A DNA stretch of 64,000 bases, taken from positions 420,942-484,941 of the forward strand of contig NZ_BQHR01000003.1 in NCBI RefSeq assembly GCF_021601625.1. The letters are read 5' to 3'. Below, in pieces: positions 31,583 to 40,688 of the stretch. Both the position numbers and the translations under genes were made by a program. Position 1 is the stretch's first letter; the number at the start of each line of letters is the position of its first letter. The stretch is from Pseudomonas paraglycinae (lineage in GTDB: Bacteria; Pseudomonadota; Gammaproteobacteria; Pseudomonadales; Pseudomonadaceae). The notes beneath the pieces were generated by a model, which saw nothing but the letters and a program-made list of their open reading frames with translations, searched no databases and was not told the origin of the DNA.

Positions 31583-32572
31583 TTAGTCCGGGCTCTGCGG
31601 ATTCAGCCAGCCACGCACCCGGCGGAACAATTGCTCCTGCTCGGCCTTGTTGTCCGGCAGGGCCTTGAGTGCGACCTGACTGAAAGAGGACGTCTTCAGC
31701 CGCTTGCTCGCCTGCATGCGCTCCAGTGCCGAGTTGCGGTCCGGCGCCTTATCCATGTAGAAAATGTCGGCTGTCGGCAGTTTCAGGGTCGGCGTCAGTT
31801 CCACCAGTTCCGGTTTGGCCTTGGCCGGGGTCTGTGCGGCCACCAGCAGCAGCTTCTCGACCTGCGAGCTCTGTCGCTCGCTCACGTAACGCGCCGCCCA
31901 GTAGGCGCCGGTACCATGACCGAGCACGACGATGCTGCGCGCGCTTTGTTGTTCGGCGTAGGCCAGTGCCGCGTCGATGCGAGCGAAGATTCGCTCGGCA
32001 TCGGCCTTGGACTGTTCCTCGGTGGTTTCGGCAACGACCTTGTCGGCCACATCGGCTTCGCCGCCGGCGGCTTGTTCGATCGGCTCGGCGGTGGTCGAAT
32101 CCTTGCTGCCCGGGTCGGCGGTTTTCGGTGCGGCGGGGGCTTCAGCCACGCGCGGTGCGATGGCATCGCTTTGCAGATCGGGCAGGGTGATACTCAGGCT
32201 GCTCCACTCGACGTCCGGCAACTTGCGGCGCAACGGGCCGATCGCCTGGGGCCAGTCGGCGGTTTCGCCAGCGCCGGGAATGAGGATCACCGCGCCCTTG
32301 GGTTCGGCGGTGTTGGCCGGTTTCCACAGGGCGAGGAAGGTGTCGCTGCCGGCTTGCAGTTGCTGTTGTTCCTGGGCCGGAACCTTGCGTTCGAGTGCCG
32401 CGGCTTCTTCCTGACTACGCTCAAGCAGTGGCTGGCGTTCGACCGGTTTTTCTTCGGCGGCTTTTTCTGCGGCGGGGGCAGGTGCCGGATCCGCGGCTTC
32501 GACGGAAAACGCACAAGGCAGGATCAGCGACAGGCACAATGCTGGCATTGCCAGGCGATAGACAGGGGGCAT
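31583..32572 (-). CDS. DUF3530 family secreted alpha/beta-hydrolase-like protein
   Basis: 329 residues. An N-terminal signal peptide (MPPVYRLAMPALCLSLILP...VEA) is followed by an Ala/Glu/Pro-rich low-complexity region and a domain with AVILIPGAGETADWPQ and VVLGHGTGAYWAARYV. The second resembles a nucleophile elbow but has Thr (GHGTG) where a hydrolase usually has Ser, so catalysis is uncertain. Likely periplasmic. Function unknown; the same gene lies between the murU region and agtS in other pseudomonads. Divergent from agtS. Confidence 0.78.
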   Translation of the reverse strand: MPPVYRLAMPALCLSLILPCAFSVEAADPAPAPAAEKAAEEKPVERQPLLERSQEEAAALERKVPAQEQQQLQAGSDTFLALWKPANTAEPKGAVILIPGAGETADWPQAIGPLRRKLPDVEWSSLSITLPDLQSDAIAPRVAEAPAAPKTADPGSKDSTTAEPIEQAAGGEADVADKVVAETTEEQSKADAERIFARIDAALAYAEQQSARSIVVLGHGTGAYWAARYVSERQSSQVEKLLLVAAQTPAKAKPELVELTPTLKLPTADIFYMDKAPDRNSALERMQASKRLKTSSFSQVALKALPDNKAEQEQLFRRVRGWLNPQSPD

Positions 32573-32645
32573 CGGTTATTCCAGGCCAGAAGTTATCCCG
32601 GCAGCCTAATGGGTTGGTCAGAATTTGTCAGTGTATGAGACTTCA

Positions 32646-35045
32646 ATGATGCGTTTTTGCTGCCTGTGGGTTATCGGCTGTCTGGCGTTTCCCTTGATGG
32701 GCTGGGCGGCGCCTGCGCCACCGAGCCACCTCGCGCGGTTGTCGGCGAGCGAACAACAGTGGCTCGCGCAGCACAATGAATTGCGCGTGGGCCTGGTGTT
32801 GCAGGCGCCGTACGCGCAATACGACCGGCGCTTGCAGCGGCTGTCAGGGGCCAACGTCGAAGTGATGAAGGCATTGGCCAGGGCGCTGAATGTCGAGCTG
32901 AGCTGGCGCAATTTTCAGGATCTGGCCCAACTCGAGGCCGCTGCCCGGGACGGCGAAATCGACATCGCCCCAGGGCTGACCCAGACCCCGAGCGGGCTGC
33001 GTCTTTGGCAGTTTTCCGACCCGTACATGCGCGTGCCGCAACTGGTGGTCAGCGACCAGAAGAGCAGTGCGACCGTGGAGCTGGAAAAACTCGACAGCCA
33101 GACCCGCGTCGCCGTGCGCATGCCCGGCGTCACCGCCGATTACCTGCGCGGCAACTATCCCCACCTGAATCTGCAAGGCGTACCGATGGAGCGTCAGGCG
33201 CTGCAACTGTTGCTGAGTCAGCAGGCGTCCTACGCGGTGGTCGATGAGGCGCAGCTCGGCCGGTTGTCGGTGGAACCGGAGTTTGCCGGGCTGGTGGTGG
33301 TCGGTGATATCGGTCTGCCGCAACTGCTGCGCATCGGCACCCGCCGCGACTGGCCGGAACTGGCCGGAATCGTTGAAAGCGCCCTGCGCGCAATCCCGGC
33401 CAAGAATCTGGAACGCCTGCATGCGCAATGGCTGCAACCCAAGTATCCACGGCTTTCCGAGTCGCCGGGCTTCTGGCAGAACCTGAGTCTGTTGTTCGCA
33501 GTGTTGCTGCTCAGCTGCGTGGCCATCGTGTTCTGGCAACGCCGCCAGCAACGCAGTCTTGAACAACGTTTGTTCGACGCGCGTGAAGACATCGCCCTGC
33601 GTGCCGCCAGCGAAGAAGCCCTGCGCCTGACCCAGTTTTCCATCGATCAGAGCACCGTCGGCATTCTCTGGGTCAACTGGGACAGCCATGTGCGCTACGC
33701 CAACCGTGCGGCAGAAAACATGCTCGGTTATCCACAGGACGCCATCATTGATCGGCCGTTGATCGACTTCGAACCGGGCCTGCACATGGACCGCTGGCTC
33801 AACCTGTGGAAACGCGCCCGGGCCAGCGAAGAAGGGCCGCTTAGTTTTGAAACCAACTGTGTGCGGGCCGATGGCAGTGTGCTGCCGGCGGACGTGTCGC
33901 TGAGTTTCCTGCGTTTTCGTGATGGCGAATACCTGGTGGTTTATCTCACCGATGTCACCGAGCGCCGTCGTGCCCTGGCTGCGTTGCAGGAAAGCGAGGC
34001 GCGGCTGCAAGGCATCGCGGCCAATGTGCCGGGGCTGGTGTTCCGTCTCGAGCGCGCACCGGTCACCGGGCAGATCGACTTTGCCTACATCAGCGAGGGC
34101 AGCGAAAGTCTGGTCGGCTACGCGCCGGCCGCCATCGCCCATCGCGACATGGGCCTGCGCAGCCTGGTGCATCCGGATGACCGGGCCGCTTATCACCAGA
34201 CCCAGGATCAAGCGCTGGACACCGACAGCGACTGGTCGTGGCAGGGCCGGATCCTCACGCGCCAGGGCGAGCAACGCTGGGCCGAAATCAAGGCGATCAC
34301 CCGTCAGCTGGAAGGCGGTTCATATGTCTGGGACGGCATTGTCTGGGACATCACCGAAAGCAAACGCATCGAACTGGAGCTGGCGGCCTCCCGCGAGCAA
34401 CTGCGCGAATTGTCGGCGCACCTGGAAAGCGTGCGGGAAGAGGAAAAGGCGCGCATCGCCCGCGAGGTTCACGATGAGCTGGGGCAGATGCTGACGGTGC
34501 TGAAACTGGAGACATCGATGTGCGAACTGGCCTACGCGCAACTCGACCCCGGTCTGAACGAACGGCTCAACAGCATGAAACGCCTGATCGCCCAGTTGTT
34601 CCAGCTGGTGCGCGATGTGGCGACGGCGTTGCGCCCGCCGATTCTCGATGCCGGGATCGCCTCGGCGATCGAGTGGCAGGCGCGGCGGTTCGAGGCGCGC
34701 ACGCAAATTCCGTGTCTGGTGCAGGTGCCGGACAACCTTGCGCCGCTCAGCGACGCCAAGGCCATCGGCCTGTTCCGCATTCTTCAGGAGGCGCTGACCA
34801 ACGTCATGCGCCATGCCCAGGCGCATACTGTTGAACTGACGCTGGCGCAGGAAGGCGACGAATTGTGTCTGACGGTCAGCGATGATGGCGTAGGATTTGT
34901 CGCCGCTGCCGGCAGGCCGACATCCTTTGGACTGGTGGGCATGCGCGAGCGGGTGTTGATCATGGGCGGGCAGCTGTCACTCGACAGCGAGCCGGGCGAG
35001 GGCACCACGCTGAGCGTGCGGGTGCCACTGGATGAGGAGAAGTAA
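32646..35045 (+). CDS. agtS: Sensor histidine kinase AgtS: periplasmic binding domain, PAS, HisKA_3
   Basis: About 799 residues. Signal peptide, periplasmic SBP_bac_3-like domain (starts ASEQQWLAQHNELRVGLV), one membrane helix (LSLLFAVLLLSCVAIVFW), two PAS domains, a HisKA_3 dimerisation helix with the phosphate-accepting His (IAREVHDELGQML) and a HATPase_c domain (NVMRHAQA, DDGVGF, GLVGMRERV). By position and architecture it matches P. aeruginosa AgtS (PA0600), reported to control GABA and 5-aminovalerate uptake. The periplasmic domain probably binds the ligand itself. Of two adjacent ATGs (32646, 32649) I took the first; the frame also has an upstream TTG. Its stop directly abuts agtR. Confidence 0.78.
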   Translation: MMRFCCLWVIGCLAFPLMGWAAPAPPSHLARLSASEQQWLAQHNELRVGLVLQAPYAQYDRRLQRLSGANVEVMKALARALNVELSWRNFQDLAQLEAAARDGEIDIAPGLTQTPSGLRLWQFSDPYMRVPQLVVSDQKSSATVELEKLDSQTRVAVRMPGVTADYLRGNYPHLNLQGVPMERQALQLLLSQQASYAVVDEAQLGRLSVEPEFAGLVVVGDIGLPQLLRIGTRRDWPELAGIVESALRAIPAKNLERLHAQWLQPKYPRLSESPGFWQNLSLLFAVLLLSCVAIVFWQRRQQRSLEQRLFDAREDIALRAASEEALRLTQFSIDQSTVGILWVNWDSHVRYANRAAENMLGYPQDAIIDRPLIDFEPGLHMDRWLNLWKRARASEEGPLSFETNCVRADGSVLPADVSLSFLRFRDGEYLVVYLTDVTERRRALAALQESEARLQGIAANVPGLVFRLERAPVTGQIDFAYISEGSESLVGYAPAAIAHRDMGLRSLVHPDDRAAYHQTQDQALDTDSDWSWQGRILTRQGEQRWAEIKAITRQLEGGSYVWDGIVWDITESKRIELELAASREQLRELSAHLESVREEEKARIAREVHDELGQMLTVLKLETSMCELAYAQLDPGLNERLNSMKRLIAQLFQLVRDVATALRPPILDAGIASAIEWQARRFEARTQIPCLVQVPDNLAPLSDAKAIGLFRILQEALTNVMRHAQAHTVELTLAQEGDELCLTVSDDGVGFVAAAGRPTSFGLVGMRERVLIMGGQLSLDSEPGEGTTLSVRVPLDEEK

Positions 35046-35675
35046 GTGATCCGTGTACTGGTAGCCGAAGACCACACCATCGTTCGCGAAGGCATCAAGC
35101 AATTGATCGGCCTGGCCAAGGATCTGCAAGTGGTGGGGGAGGCGAGCAATGGCGAGCAGTTGCTCGAAACCTTGCGCAACGTGCCCTGCGAAGTGGTGCT
35201 GCTGGATATCTCGATGCCCGGCGTCAACGGGCTCGAAGCGATTCCAAGGATCCGCGCGCTGAACCATCCGCCGGCGATTCTGGTGCTGTCGATGCACGAC
35301 GAAGCGCAGATGGCCGCCCGGGCGCTGAAGATCGGCGCCGCCGGGTATGCGACCAAGGACAGTGATCCGGCGCTGCTGCTGACGGCGATCCGCAAGGTCG
35401 CGGCCGGCGGGCGCTACATCGATCCGGAGCTGGCCGACCGCATGGTCTTCGAAGTCGGCCTGACCGATGCGCGGCCACTGCACTCGCTGCTGTCGGAGCG
35501 CGAGTTCTCGGTGTTCGAACGCCTGGCCCAGGGCGCCAACGTCAACGATATCGCCCAGCAACTGGCCCTGAGCAGCAAGACCATCAGCACCCACAAGGCG
35601 CGGCTGATGCAGAAGCTCAACATCACTTCGCTCGCCGAGCTGGTGAAGTACGCGATGGAACACAAGCTGCTCTGA
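35046..35675 (+). CDS. agtR: LuxR/NarL-type response regulator AgtR, GTG start
   Basis: 209 residues. The receiver domain has the acidic pair (VAEDHTIVREG), phosphorylation Asp in VVLLDISMPGVNG (about residue 54) and the conserved Lys in GYATKD. The C-terminal LuxR helix-turn-helix reads VNDIAQQLALSSKTISTHKARLMQKL. The GTG start is the first base after the agtS stop codon, so the pair is one transcription unit. By synteny with PAO1 it should activate agtABCD, which starts about 220 bases downstream. Confidence 0.8.
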   Translation: MIRVLVAEDHTIVREGIKQLIGLAKDLQVVGEASNGEQLLETLRNVPCEVVLLDISMPGVNGLEAIPRIRALNHPPAILVLSMHDEAQMAARALKIGAAGYATKDSDPALLLTAIRKVAAGGRYIDPELADRMVFEVGLTDARPLHSLLSEREFSVFERLAQGANVNDIAQQLALSSKTISTHKARLMQKLNITSLAELVKYAMEHKLL

Positions 35676-35893
35676 GCGACATATCCAATAGCGACAAGCG
35701 CTTTTGCCGGTTCTGACGGCTTGAGCCCCGACCCATGCGTCGGGTTTGCCAAAACGCGCCATCCTTGTAGGGCAATCCCTACCCCCGGCCTTCCATCCGG
35801 CTGAGGCGATTCTCTCCTGCGCCCCGATTTGCGTGACTGCAAGCAGCCACTAGGCTTAATCCCACAGCAGTCATCAATAACAAAGGTGTGGGT

Positions 35894-37018
35894 ATGAGCC
35901 AGGTCGAATCAAACGCAGGGGCCAGCGATGTGCTGGTCAGCTTTCGTGGAGTGCAGAAGAGCTACGACGGCGAGAACCTGATCGTCAAAGACCTCAACCT
36001 GGACATTCGCAAGGGCGAATTCCTCACCTTGCTCGGGCCGTCCGGCTCGGGCAAAACCACCAGCCTGATGATGCTCGCCGGTTTCGAAACGCCGACCGCC
36101 GGTGAAATCCTCCTGGCCGGGCGGGCGATCAACAACGTGCCGCCGCACAAGCGCGACATCGGCATGGTGTTCCAGAACTACGCGTTGTTCCCGCACATGA
36201 CTGTCGCTGAAAACCTCGCGTTCCCGCTGACCGTGCGCGGCCTGAACAAGAGCGATGTCAGCGACAAGGTCAAGAAAGTCCTGAGCATGGTCCAGCTCGA
36301 CGCGTTCGCATCGCGTTACCCGGCGCAACTGTCCGGCGGTCAGCAACAGCGTGTGGCACTGGCTCGCGCGCTGGTGTTCGAACCACAACTGGTGCTGATG
36401 GACGAACCCCTCGGCGCTCTCGACAAACAATTGCGCGAACACATGCAGATGGAAATCAAACACCTGCACCAGCGCCTTGGCGTAACCGTGGTCTACGTGA
36501 CCCACGACCAAGGCGAAGCCCTGACCATGTCCGACCGCGTTGCCGTATTCCACCAGGGCGAGATCCAGCAGATCGCCCCGCCACGCACCCTCTACGAAGA
36601 ACCGAAAAACACCTTCGTCGCCAACTTCATCGGCGAAAACAACCGCCTCAACGGTCGCCTGCTCAGCCAGAACGGCGAGCGTTGTGTGGTCGAGCTGGGG
36701 CGTGGGGAAAAGGTCGAGGCGCTGGCGGTCAACATCGGCCAGACCGGCGAGCCGGTCACTCTGTCGATCCGTCCGGAGCGCGTCAGCCTCAACGGTTCGA
36801 GTGACCAATGCGTCAACCGCTTCTCCGGGCGGGTGGCCGAATTCATCTATCTGGGCGACCACGTCCGGGTGCGCCTGGAAGTCTGCGGCAAGACCGACTT
36901 CTTCGTGAAACAACCGATTGCCGAGCTCGATCCTGCGCTCGCAGTCGGCGACGTGGTTCCGCTTGGCTGGCAGGTCGAGCACGTTCGCGCGCTCGATCCT
37001 CTTCTAGAGGCGCACTGA
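35894..37018 (+). CDS. agtA: ABC importer ATPase AgtA (PotA type)
   Basis: 374 residues. Walker A GPSGSGKTT, Q-loop region, signature LSGGQQQRVALARAL, Walker B LVLMDEP, then H-loop VTHDQGEALTMSDR. The C-terminal TOBE domain is about 100 residues. Family: polyamine/spermidine-type importers. In P. aeruginosa the syntenic agtABCD imports 4-aminobutyrate and 5-aminovalerate, and I infer the same substrates here. The ATG at 35894 follows AAAGGTG; a GTG two codons earlier is an alternative. The operon continues with agtB. Confidence 0.85.
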   Translation: MSQVESNAGASDVLVSFRGVQKSYDGENLIVKDLNLDIRKGEFLTLLGPSGSGKTTSLMMLAGFETPTAGEILLAGRAINNVPPHKRDIGMVFQNYALFPHMTVAENLAFPLTVRGLNKSDVSDKVKKVLSMVQLDAFASRYPAQLSGGQQQRVALARALVFEPQLVLMDEPLGALDKQLREHMQMEIKHLHQRLGVTVVYVTHDQGEALTMSDRVAVFHQGEIQQIAPPRTLYEEPKNTFVANFIGENNRLNGRLLSQNGERCVVELGRGEKVEALAVNIGQTGEPVTLSIRPERVSLNGSSDQCVNRFSGRVAEFIYLGDHVRVRLEVCGKTDFFVKQPIAELDPALAVGDVVPLGWQVEHVRALDPLLEAH

Positions 37019-37066
37019 AACGCCCCGCAATACCAACACCAACCCTGCACGTGGAGAGAACAATAA

Positions 37067-38110
37067 ATGTTGAGATCCCTGAAGTTCACAGCCCTGACCC
37101 TGGGCCTGATGGGTGCGGCAAGCGCAATGGCCGCTGGGCCGGATCTGACCGTGGTGTCGTTTGGCGGGGCGAACAAGGCGGCGCAAGTCAAAGCCTTCTA
37201 CGCACCGTGGGAAGCGGCGGGCAACGGCAAGATCGTCGCCGGCGAGTACAACGGTGAGATGGCCAAGGTCAAAGCCATGGTCGACACCAAGAGCGTGTCC
37301 TGGGATCTGGTAGAGGTTGAATCGCCGGAGCTGTCCCGTGGCTGCGACGAAGACATGTTCGAGCAACTGGATCCTGCGCTGTTCGGCAAGTCCGAAGACT
37401 ACGTCAAAGGCGCGATCCAGCCGTGCGGCGTGGGCTTCTTCGTGTGGTCGACCGTGCTGGCCTACAACGCCGACAAGCTGAAAACCGCACCGACCAGCTG
37501 GGCGGATTTCTGGGACACCAAGAAATTCCCGGGCAAGCGCGGCCTGCGCAAAGGCGCCAAGTACACCCTCGAATTCGCACTGATGGCCGACGGCGTTGCG
37601 CCGAAAGACGTCTACAAGGAACTGGCCAGCAAGGGCGGTCAGGATCGTGCGTTCAAGAAACTCGACGAGCTGAAACCGAACATTCAATGGTGGGAAGCCG
37701 GCGCCCAGCCGCCGCAATACCTCGCTTCCGGTGACGTGGTCATGAGCTCGGCCTACAACGGTCGTATTGCTGCGGTGCAGAAAGAATCCAACCTGAAAGT
37801 GGTGTGGAACGGCGGCATCTACGACTTCGACGCATGGGCCATTCCGAAAGGCCTGGACGCCAAGCGTGCGGAAGCGGCGAAGAAGTTCATCGCGTTCTCG
37901 GTGCAGCCGCAACAGCAGAAGACCTACTCGGAAAACATCGCCTACGGCCCGGCCAACTCCCAGGCAGTGCCATTGCTGGACAAGGCAATCCTGAAAGACA
38001 TGCCGACCACCCCGGAAAACATCGCCAACCAGGTGCAGATCGACGTCAGCTTCTGGGCTGACAACGGCGAGCAACTGGAGCAGCGCTTCAATTCCTGGGC
38101 TGCGAAGTAA
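37067..38110 (+). CDS. agtB: ABC importer periplasmic binding protein AgtB
   Basis: 347 residues, PotD/PotF-like extracellular solute-binding protein. The signal peptide MLRSLKFTALTLGLMGAASA ends near AMAAG. The mature start DLTVVSFGGANKAAQVKAFY and a closing AYGPANSQA region are typical of family 1 polyamine-type binders. The start follows GGAGAG. Between it and agtC is a 118-base multi-hairpin repeat, which may keep this cistron more abundant than the permeases. Confidence 0.85.
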   Translation: MLRSLKFTALTLGLMGAASAMAAGPDLTVVSFGGANKAAQVKAFYAPWEAAGNGKIVAGEYNGEMAKVKAMVDTKSVSWDLVEVESPELSRGCDEDMFEQLDPALFGKSEDYVKGAIQPCGVGFFVWSTVLAYNADKLKTAPTSWADFWDTKKFPGKRGLRKGAKYTLEFALMADGVAPKDVYKELASKGGQDRAFKKLDELKPNIQWWEAGAQPPQYLASGDVVMSSAYNGRIAAVQKESNLKVVWNGGIYDFDAWAIPKGLDAKRAEAAKKFIAFSVQPQQQKTYSENIAYGPANSQAVPLLDKAILKDMPTTPENIANQVQIDVSFWADNGEQLEQRFNSWAAK

Positions 38111-38140
38111 CCACGTCACACGGGCCGACGGCTACCGGAT

Positions 38141-38258
38141 GATCGTTCCCACGTCGAGGCGTCGAACCGTCTGCGTGGGAATGCCGCCCGGGACGCTCCG
38201 CGTCCCTGTGACGCAGAGCGTCACTGAATGCGTTCCCGCGCAGAGCGTGGGAACGATC
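38141..38258. repeat. Multi-hairpin intergenic repeat with 13-base inverted ends
   Basis: Begins GATCGTTCCCACG and ends CGTGGGAACGATC. Inside are further hairpins: GGGACGC/GCGTCCC, GTGACGC/GCGTCAC and TTCCCGCGC/GCGTGGGAA. I recognise it as the dispersed repeat type common in P. fluorescens-group intergenic regions. It lies inside the agt operon, between agtB and agtC. Confidence 0.85.
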
Positions 38259-38322
38259 AGTACCCCAAGTTCGAGGCGGTATTCGCCGCCTCTGTAACGA
38301 TCAAAGATTTGCGGAGTACGTC

Positions 38323-39570
38323 ATGGCCATCGCCGTTCCCCTGAACGAGGGCAACAGCCCCACCTTGAAGCAGCGGCTCAAGCACGCCGAGCGGGTCAAC
38401 CGCTGGAAGGCCCAGGCGCTGATCGCGCCGCTGGTGCTGTTTCTGTTGCTGGTGTTCCTGGTGCCGATCGTGGCGCTGCTCTATAAAAGTGTCGGCAACC
38501 CGGAAGTGGTCGGCGGCATGCCGCGCACCGTGACCGCGATTGCTGCGTGGGACGGCCGAGGACTGCCCGCAGAACCGGTCTACAAAGCCGCCAGCGAAGA
38601 CCTCGCCGAAGCGCGCAAAAACCAGACCCTGGGCGATCTGTCCAAACGCCTGAACATGGAGTTGGCCGGCTATCGCAGCCTGCTGACCAAAACCGCCCGC
38701 TCGCTGCCATTCGCCAGCGAACCGGCCTCTTATAAAGAAGCGCTGGAGGGCCTCGACGAGCGTTGGGGCGATCCGGCCTACTGGCAAGCGGTGAAGCGCA
38801 ACACCAGCAGCATCACCCCGTTCTATCTGTTGGCGGCGGTGGATCACCGCATCGACGACCTCGGCGAAATTGCCCCGGCCACCCCGGATCAGGCGATCTA
38901 CCTCGACATCTTCGCCCGGACTTTCTGGATGGGCCTGATCATCACCGTGATCTGCCTGGTGCTGGCCTATCCGCTGGCGTACCTGCTGGCCAACCTGCCG
39001 TCGCGTCAGAGCAACCTGCTGATGATTCTGGTGCTGCTGCCGTTCTGGACGTCGATTCTGGTGCGTGTCGCCGCGTGGATCGTGTTGCTGCAATCCGGTG
39101 GTTTGATCAACAGCGCGCTGATGGCGATGGGCATCATCGATAAACCGCTGGAGCTGGTGTTCAACCGCACCGGGGTCTACATCTCGATGGTGCACATCCT
39201 GCTGCCGTTCATGATCCTGCCGATCTACAGCGTGATGAAAGGCATCTCGCCGACCTACATGCGCGCTGCGATTTCCCTCGGCTGCCATCCGTTCGCCAGT
39301 TTCTGGCGGGTGTACTTCCCGCAGACCTATGCCGGTGTCGGCGCCGGTTGCCTGTTGGTGTTCATCCTCGCCATCGGCTACTACATCACCCCGGCACTGC
39401 TGGGCAGCCCGAACGATCAGATGGTCAGCTACTTCGTCGCGTTCTACACCAACACCAGCATCAACTGGGGCATGGCCACTGCACTCGGCGGCTTGTTGCT
39501 GCTGGCGACCGTGGTGCTTTATCTGATCTACAGCTGGCTGGTGGGCGCCAGTCGCCTGCGCCTGAGCTAA
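38323..39570 (+). CDS. agtC: ABC importer permease AgtC (PotB type, enlarged first loop)
   Basis: 415 residues. Membrane helix 1 is at about 28-50 (LIAPLVLFLLLVFLVPIVALLY). About 150 residues of soluble sequence follow before the next helix (MGLIITVICLVLAYPLAYLLA, near 205). The remaining helices and an EAA-like loop (ISPTYMRAAISLGCHPFASF) complete the permease. Ordinary PotB proteins are about 285 residues, so the extra-cytoplasmic insert is the notable feature. Starts at an ATG with GCGGAG upstream; agtD follows after 12 bases. Confidence 0.83.
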   Translation: MAIAVPLNEGNSPTLKQRLKHAERVNRWKAQALIAPLVLFLLLVFLVPIVALLYKSVGNPEVVGGMPRTVTAIAAWDGRGLPAEPVYKAASEDLAEARKNQTLGDLSKRLNMELAGYRSLLTKTARSLPFASEPASYKEALEGLDERWGDPAYWQAVKRNTSSITPFYLLAAVDHRIDDLGEIAPATPDQAIYLDIFARTFWMGLIITVICLVLAYPLAYLLANLPSRQSNLLMILVLLPFWTSILVRVAAWIVLLQSGGLINSALMAMGIIDKPLELVFNRTGVYISMVHILLPFMILPIYSVMKGISPTYMRAAISLGCHPFASFWRVYFPQTYAGVGAGCLLVFILAIGYYITPALLGSPNDQMVSYFVAFYTNTSINWGMATALGGLLLLATVVLYLIYSWLVGASRLRLS

Positions 39571-39582
39571 GGGGAATTTGAA

Positions 39583-40407
39583 ATGCTGAGTCCTTATATG
39601 TCGCCCGTCGAGCGGGTGTGGTTCTACAGCTTGCGGATCCTCTGCGGCTTGATCCTGTTGTTTCTGATCCTGCCGGTGCTGGTGATCGTGCCGCTGTCGT
39701 TCAACTCGGGCAGTTTTCTGGTGTACCCGCTGCAAGGCTTTTCGCTGCACTGGTACCAGGACTTCTTCGCCTCGGCGGAATGGATGCGCGCGTTGAAGAA
39801 CAGCATCATCGTCGCCCCGGCCGCGACCGTGCTGGCGATGGTGTTCGGCACGCTGGCGGCCATCGGCCTGACCCGTGGCGACTTCCCCGGCAAGCCGCTG
39901 GTGATGGCGCTGGTGATTTCACCGATGGTGGTGCCGGTGGTGATCATCGGCGTGGCCAGTTACCTGTTCTTCGCGCCGCTGGGGCTGGGCAACAGTTTCT
40001 TTTCGCTGATCGTGGTGCACGCGGTGTTGGGTGTACCGTTCGTGATCATCACGGTGTCGGCGACGTTGCAGGGATTCAACCATAACTTGGTGCGGGCGGC
40101 GGCCAGCCTGGGCGCCTCGCCACTGACTACGTTCCGTCGGGTGACCTTGCCGTTGATTGCGCCGGGGGTGATTTCCGGGGCGCTGTTTGCCTTTGCGACA
40201 TCGTTCGATGAAGTGGTGGTGACGTTGTTCCTTGCAGGTCCCGAGCAGGCGACGTTGCCTCGGCAGATGTTCAGCGGGATTCGCGAGAACCTGAGTCCGA
40301 CGATTGCGGCGGCTGCAACGCTACTGATTGCCTTCTCGGTGATTCTGCTGCTGACGCTGGAGTGGTTGCGTGGGCGGAGTGAGAAGCTGCGTACTGCCCA
40401 AGTTTAG
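39583..40407 (+). CDS. agtD: ABC importer permease AgtD (PotC type)
   Basis: 274 residues, six predicted membrane helices and the EAA loop NLVRAAASLGASPLTTFRRVTLPLIAPG for docking with the ATPase AgtA. Pairs with AgtC to form the channel. Last gene of agtABCD; a REPIN-like element follows within 20 bases. Confidence 0.85.
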   Translation: MLSPYMSPVERVWFYSLRILCGLILLFLILPVLVIVPLSFNSGSFLVYPLQGFSLHWYQDFFASAEWMRALKNSIIVAPAATVLAMVFGTLAAIGLTRGDFPGKPLVMALVISPMVVPVVIIGVASYLFFAPLGLGNSFFSLIVVHAVLGVPFVIITVSATLQGFNHNLVRAAASLGASPLTTFRRVTLPLIAPGVISGALFAFATSFDEVVVTLFLAGPEQATLPRQMFSGIRENLSPTIAAAATLLIAFSVILLLTLEWLRGRSEKLRTAQV

Positions 40408-40425
40408 TATCAGGCTCAAGAGCCA

Positions 40426-40584
40426 CCCCTCACCCCAACCCTCTCCCCAGAGGGGAGAGGGGGAAAGGGAGCCGATCTCTATGCTTTTCAAAATTTGAGT
40501 TCAACTCGGTAATTCAGGTCAATGGATGGCGAAAGTTCACCACGGTCAGTCCCCTCTCCCTCCGGGAGAGGGTTAGGGTGAGGG
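40426..40584. repeat. REPIN-like element: two inverted hairpins flanking a 90-base spacer
   Basis: The 21-base end motif CCCTCACCCCAACCCTCTCCC recurs as its reverse complement at 40564-40584 with one mismatch. Each end forms its own hairpin: CCCTCTCCCC/GGGGAGAGGG at 40438-40460 and CCCTCTCCC/GGGAGAGGG at 40552-40572. This doublet layout is that of REPINs (paired REP sequences mobilised by RAYT transposases) in Pseudomonas. No RAYT gene is in the window. Confidence 0.8.
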
Positions 40585-40688
40585 CGCTCTTGTTCCTGCT
40601 TCAGTCATTCACACCCTGAATACCAGACAACCCGAATTCCCCAGCTACGCTTGTGCTCAGCTCCCACATCTATAAGAGGCTGCGCACG

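Noticed and set aside
31583-32572. Active serine hydrolase call for the DUF3530 protein
   Set aside because: The elbow reads GHGTG rather than GxSxG, so a catalytic Ser is not evident; kept as hydrolase-like only.
40426-40584. CRISPR or insertion-sequence remnant
   Set aside because: Only two copies in inverted orientation with self-pairing ends and no transposase; REPIN structure explains it.
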